Shown here piece after piece: positions 6,186 to 8,685 of a stretch of 8,685 bases of DNA (positions are counted from its first letter, which is position 1; each line of letters starts with the position of its first letter). This stretch comes from Clostridiaceae bacterium UBA6085 (lineage in GTDB: Bacteria; Bacillota; Clostridia; Clostridiales; Clostridiaceae), in assembly GCA_002428605.1 (NCBI GenBank), contig DIXH01000055.1, positions 9,513 to 18,197 on the forward strand, given 5' to 3'. The notes beneath the pieces are model-generated. The model made no database searches. It was not told the origin of the DNA and saw nothing but the letters and a program-made list of their open reading frames with translations. The position numbers were made by a program, and so were the translations under genes.

Positions 6186-6302
6186 TCTGGCGACGACCTA
6201 CTTTCCCACAGGGCTTCCCCTGCAGTATCATCAGCACCTTGAGGCTTAACCGTCGTGTTCGGAATGGGAACGGGTGTAACCCTCAAAGTCATAGACACCA
6301 GA
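6186..6302 (-). rRNA. rrf: 5S ribosomal RNA
   Basis: About 117 nt on the minus strand form a complete 5S rRNA. The ends TCTGGTGTCT and GTCGCCAGA pair as helix I. The conserved loop segment CACCCGTTCCCATTCCGAAC is followed by ACGACGGTTAAGCC, and the 3' half contains GATGATACTGCAGGGG and GTGGGAAAGTAGGTCGTCGCC. It lies 4 nt upstream of the CAT tRNA. Unlike a usual rrn operon, the DNA upstream holds a promoter rather than 23S rRNA. Confidence 0.96.
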
Positions 6303-6307
6303 TAGAT

Positions 6308-6342
6308 GTAAATCACGATGGTCGAACCTATCGCAAATTTAC
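6308..6342 (-). other. Hairpin in the leader just upstream of 5S rRNA
   Basis: On the minus strand GTAAAT (6337-6342) pairs with ATTTAC (6308-6313), then after a small internal loop GCGAT pairs with ATCGT and GGT with ACC, closing on a 3-nt loop. It sits 5 nt before the mature 5S end and is most simply a leader or processing stem for precursor 5S. No known family was recognised. Confidence 0.5.
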
Positions 6343-6431
6343 TATAATCAAAACGTATGCTGCAAGAATGTTGCTGATACGTATTGGTTTCTTCAAATCA
6401 CCGCGTGCAGTAATTTTTCAGAACAAAACTT

Positions 6432-6460
6432 ATTATAGAGGTTATCCATTCAACTGTCAA
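6432..6460 (-). promoter_or_regulatory. Perfect-consensus promoter of the 5S-tRNA unit
   Basis: On the minus strand TTGACA (6455-6460) and TATAAT (6432-6437) are both exact consensus with a 17-bp spacer. The start would be near 6425, about 120 nt upstream of 5S. An A/T-rich stretch precedes the -35 (minus strand, 6461 to about 6485), which may act as an UP element. This is the strength expected of an rRNA promoter. Confidence 0.9.
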
Positions 6461-6638
6461 TGGATTTTTTCAAAATTTTATTCAAGGGAAAAACAATCTG
6501 AAAATGCGGCATGAAAAGGTGGAAGCAATACTGAAACATCCCCAACAGTGTACTGTTCAGTACTGCCCCAATTGTCCCGGATTTTTCCTTATGAGCCATT
6601 GAACATTAGCATTTATCTTGAAATGGTGATCCTTAGCT
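6461..6638. other. Non-coding gap between the desulfidase gene and the RNA promoter
   Basis: Together with the leader this is part of a 336-bp stretch (6303-6638) without protein genes. I see no convincing gene here. There is a palindrome GTACTGTTCAGTAC at 6550-6563 without a following U-run, and an A/T-rich region next to the promoter. No strong intrinsic terminator was found for the upstream desulfidase gene, so its transcript may run on into the RNA unit or end by other means. Confidence 0.5.
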
Positions 6639-7922
6639 TCAGGACTTCCTTGTCATTATTTCCAGAATCACCTTGTCAGTCTGCATCATCCCCGGATTGC
6701 TGACAAGTCCCATATTGAATATCGCTTCCTCGGCACTGGACCCTGCAATCCCATCGGTAGGGGAGATGACGACTCCGCTCATGGACAAATATGCGCTCAT
6801 AAGTGCAGCACCGCTTGCTGTTGCAAGCTTCAGCGCACACCCTACCTTTCCTCCGTCACAAATCATACCTGTAAGGTTCCCAGCCATGTTTATTATTGTC
6901 CCTTCAATCTGACTGTCATTCCCTCCGAGAAGCTTTGTCATGGCAGCTGCCGCCGCAGAAGCGGCAGATACACCGCAGCCGCAGGTTGCTGAGAGCTTTC
7001 CTGTAAATTGCTTTATGTATACATTAAGCGCGTGCGAAAATGCTATTGCCCTGATAAGTTCCTCCCTGGTATTCCTGTTATGTGCAGCAAGCTCAACAAC
7101 CGGTATTATCGCTGTAATTCCGTGATTGCCGCTGCCGGCACTGCTCATCACCGAATGAGGGCATCCAGACATTCTGCTTTCTGCGCAGGCTGCTGTCTTC
7201 ATCATTATCCTGCTTTGCAGGCTGTCCCCCATGACAGTGCATGATGTCATTTCTTTCATTGCTCCAGCTATGCCTAATCCATTTTCGCCCGACATTCCAA
7301 ATTCCGCTATCCTCACGTTCATGTCTACTCCATCCATCATGAAGCCAAGGTTATCTGTATCTACAGAGTCAACAAGCTTCCTTATATCCTTTATTTTCAT
7401 ACTTTTAAGCTTTGAATAAAGGTTGCTCTCATCCGAAAGTCCTCTGCTCAGGTTTTTAATCACATTATCATTGACACTCACGTACTCTATATTTGAATGG
7501 GTATTTCTTATTGTGGCTGTTCCCTTTCCATTTTCAGTGAATACCTCAGCATTGACATAAATCAGGGTCTTTGAATGGTCAATAATGACTTCAACCCTCG
7601 ATTCACCTACTATTCTATCCGCCTTTGATCTTATGGTATCATCAAGGTCCTCAAGAAGCCGGAGTCCTTTATCAGGATTTCTCAGACATGCCCCCAGCGA
7701 AGCTGCATACTTGAGCCCTACCTTATCAAATCCCGGAATGCCAACTGACATTCCATTCTTGAATATGTTTGGATTCACCGTTAACTTTATGGATATTATC
7801 TCACCTCCAACAGCATTCGCAGCAGAGGCAGCAGCCAGTGCAACTGCCACGGGCTCTGTGCAGCCCAAAGCAGGTACCACTTCCTTATTCAGAAGCTCTA
7901 TCAATTCTTTTTCTGTCAACAT
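6639..7922 (-). CDS. UPF0597 family, CyuA/YhaM-type L-cysteine desulfidase
   Basis: This 427-aa protein belongs to the serine dehydratase alpha-like UPF0597 family. Studied members (E. coli CyuA/YhaM, archaeal and clostridial CdsB) are iron-sulfur enzymes that split L-cysteine into pyruvate, ammonia and sulfide. Visible signatures are PALGCTEPVAVALA at the N-terminus (C21), SGCPHSVMSSAGSGNHGITAI around 252-271, TCGCGVSAASAAA (C314, C316) and GMICDGGKVGCALK (C355, C362). C21 and the C-terminal cysteines are the likely cluster ligands. Full length is usual for the family. The ATG at 7920-7922 has an aaagg site about 10 nt upstream. A sigma-54-type promoter lies 40 to 60 bp upstream, and a regulator gene is divergent. 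Cysteine is the best substrate guess; serine or another amino acid is not excluded. Confidence 0.9.
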   Translation of the reverse strand: MLTEKELIELLNKEVVPALGCTEPVAVALAAASAANAVGGEIISIKLTVNPNIFKNGMSVGIPGFDKVGLKYAASLGACLRNPDKGLRLLEDLDDTIRSKADRIVGESRVEVIIDHSKTLIYVNAEVFTENGKGTATIRNTHSNIEYVSVNDNVIKNLSRGLSDESNLYSKLKSMKIKDIRKLVDSVDTDNLGFMMDGVDMNVRIAEFGMSGENGLGIAGAMKEMTSCTVMGDSLQSRIMMKTAACAESRMSGCPHSVMSSAGSGNHGITAIIPVVELAAHNRNTREELIRAIAFSHALNVYIKQFTGKLSATCGCGVSAASAAAAAMTKLLGGNDSQIEGTIINMAGNLTGMICDGGKVGCALKLATASGAALMSAYLSMSGVVISPTDGIAGSSAEEAIFNMGLVSNPGMMQTDKVILEIMTRKS

Positions 7923-7963
7923 TGCATATCATCCTTTCCTGACTTATAGTCCTGGAACTGTAC

Positions 7964-7980
7964 AAGCAAAATGCATGCCA
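7964..7980 (-). promoter_or_regulatory. Sigma-54 (-24/-12) promoter of the desulfidase gene
   Basis: The minus strand reads TGGCATGCATTTTGCTT. The GG and GC elements are separated by exactly 10 bp, and the match to the TGGCAC-N5-TTGC consensus is all but one base. The predicted start near 7955 gives a leader of about 33 nt. A sigma-54-type regulator encoded divergently makes this assignment much more likely than chance. Confidence 0.8.
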
Positions 7981-8008
7981 AAAAAGCTGCTTGTGAATTC
8001 ATCTTCTT

Positions 8009-8038
8009 TGACATACACTTTCTCTGAGACATGACATA
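8009..8038. repeat. Direct repeat TGACATA, candidate activator sites
   Basis: TGACATA occurs at 8009-8015 and 8032-8038, offset by 23 bp, or about two helical turns. Relative to the desulfidase start they lie at about -55 and -80. They could be upstream binding sites for the sigma-54 activator, but a 7-mer repeat in AT-rich DNA may be chance. Confidence 0.3.
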
Positions 8039-8059
8039 TTCCAAACTAACATTGAAAGG

Positions 8060-8685
8060 GTGGTTATCATAAAGAAAAGAATCACGGTTATTGCATGGGA
8101 TAAGGTGGCATCTAAATTTTATGAAAACCAGATAATCGATCTTTTCGGTGAGCTCGTTGTAACCTCCTCTTACCATGTGAGGGACGGGTCAGTACAGGAT
8201 ATCGATGATGCTGATCTTTATGTGGTTTCAACTGACGCATTCGAAAGCATGTCGGACCTCCAGAGATATATTCCTCAGGGACGCCCGATGGTTGAAATCG
8301 AGGTTACATATACAAAGAAGGCTATAGAGGTGCTTCTTGACCTTCCGGAAGGTACAGAGGCACTGTTTGTCAACCTGAGCGAGAAGATGGTCAGAGAGGC
8401 AATAACGCGCCTTAGCCAGCTCGGCATTAATCATATCAAGTTCACTCCTTGCTATCCTGGATGCAATCCACCTAGTGGTTTCAGACTCGCGGTTACACCG
8501 GATGAGAGCCGATATGTTCCGAAAGATGTTGAAAGGATAATCAACCTGGGTCAAAGGGTCCTTGCATCGACAACAGTTGTTGAGATTGCTCTCAGACTGA
8601 GGTTCGACTTCCTTCTTGAAAGGGAACAGTTCAGAAGCTACTTCAGGTCCATTGCTGCCAATAACTATAGCTTTGACCAGCTTTT
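8060..8685 (+). CDS. Sigma-54-dependent transcriptional activator, N-terminal part (truncated by window end)
   Basis: An open frame runs from an upstream stop at 8009-8011 to the window end without interruption, giving 208 codons from the GTG at 8060. The protein begins IKKRITVIAWDKVASKFYENQ and continues with DADLYVVSTD, LPEGTEALFVNLSEKMVREAITRL, GINHIKFTPCYPG, AVTPDESRYVPKDVERIINLGQRV and TTVVEIALRL. I recognise this as the N-terminal sensor region found in clostridial sigma-54 activators, normally followed by a PAS domain, the AAA+ GAFTGA domain and a Fis-type helix-turn-helix, all beyond the window. FRSYFRSIAANNYSFDQL may begin the next domain. There is no in-frame ATG near the start: GTG at 8060 abuts the gaaagg site, while ATA at 8069 has ideal spacing. 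It lies 137 bp divergent from the desulfidase gene, its likely target. Confidence 0.75.
   Translation, partial: MVIIKKRITVIAWDKVASKFYENQIIDLFGELVVTSSYHVRDGSVQDIDDADLYVVSTDAFESMSDLQRYIPQGRPMVEIEVTYTKKAIEVLLDLPEGTEALFVNLSEKMVREAITRLSQLGINHIKFTPCYPGCNPPSGFRLAVTPDESRYVPKDVERIINLGQRVLASTTVVEIALRLRFDFLLEREQFRSYFRSIAANNYSFDQL

Noticed and set aside
6413..6425. BoxA-like sequence TGTTCTGAAAAAT on the minus strand of the 5S leader
   Set aside because: It is two bases short of the usual rRNA boxA spacing and sits at the predicted transcription start, so it may not be fully transcribed.
6239..6514. Plus-strand frame of 91 aa across 5S and the leader
   Set aside because: It overlaps 5S rRNA and the RNA promoter and has no family features.
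6550..6563. Palindrome GTACTGTTCAGTAC as terminator of the desulfidase gene
   Set aside because: There is no U-run on either side and the loop would be very tight, so it is not a convincing intrinsic terminator.
8009..8039. TTGACA at 8008-8013 as a sigma-A promoter for the regulator
   Set aside because: No acceptable -10 hexamer occurs 16 to 18 bp downstream; the nearest AT-rich hexamer is 20 to 21 bp away.
8228..8554. Minus-strand open frame of 108 aa
   Set aside because: It is the antisense shadow of the regulator gene, whose plus-strand frame encodes a recognisable family.
1..8685. CRISPR array, insertion sequence, phage or toxin-antitoxin element
   Set aside because: No regularly spaced repeats, transposase-like frames, terminal inverted repeats or toxin pairs were seen; the genes are housekeeping or metabolic.

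Overview
The window looks like a chromosomal segment of a low-to-moderate GC Gram-positive anaerobe, most likely in the Clostridia. The grounds are strong AGGAGG-type ribosome binding sites, heavy AGG/AGA/ATA codon use, a B. subtilis-like rib operon order, a preQ1-I riboswitch, consensus sigma-A promoters, and a cysteine desulfidase-type gene paired with a sigma-54 activator. This placement is inference from gene style; no species is claimed.

Layout from left to right. (1) The 3' part of a plus-strand YjbQ/UPF0047 gene ends at 367. It converges on a minus-strand queuosine-precursor operon (promoter, preQ1-I riboswitch, attenuator, queT, queF), and the two units share a perfect hairpin terminator. 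(2) A minus-strand riboflavin operon runs from about 5948 to 1579: sigma-A promoter, FMN riboswitch, attenuator, ribD, ribE, ribBA, ribH and a HAD phosphatase gene overlapping ribH. (3) Upstream of that, also on the minus strand, is a compact stable-RNA unit of 5S rRNA, tRNA-CAT (Met or Ile2) and tRNA-Ala(TGC). It has its own perfect-consensus promoter and a terminator, and no 23S or 16S gene is next to it. (4) A minus-strand UPF0597 (CyuA/YhaM-type L-cysteine desulfidase) gene is preceded by a near-consensus sigma-54 promoter. (5) A divergent plus-strand gene, cut by the window end, encodes the N-terminus of what looks like a sigma-54-dependent activator.

How the parts fit together. RibBA makes both riboflavin precursors from GTP and ribulose 5-phosphate. 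RibD deaminates and reduces the pyrimidine, a phosphatase must then remove the phosphate, RibH makes the lumazine and RibE makes riboflavin. The HAD enzyme sits where the missing phosphatase would be expected. FMN feeds back through the riboswitch. QueT imports a queuosine precursor and QueF reduces preQ0 to preQ1, which the leader RNA senses. The sigma-54 promoter and the divergent regulator suggest inducible cysteine breakdown.

The most notable points are the HAD phosphatase candidate, the orphan 5S-tRNA unit with an ideal promoter, the sigma-54 control of the desulfidase, and the missing canonical start of the regulator. Most families here are known, and I did not find a wholly new system.
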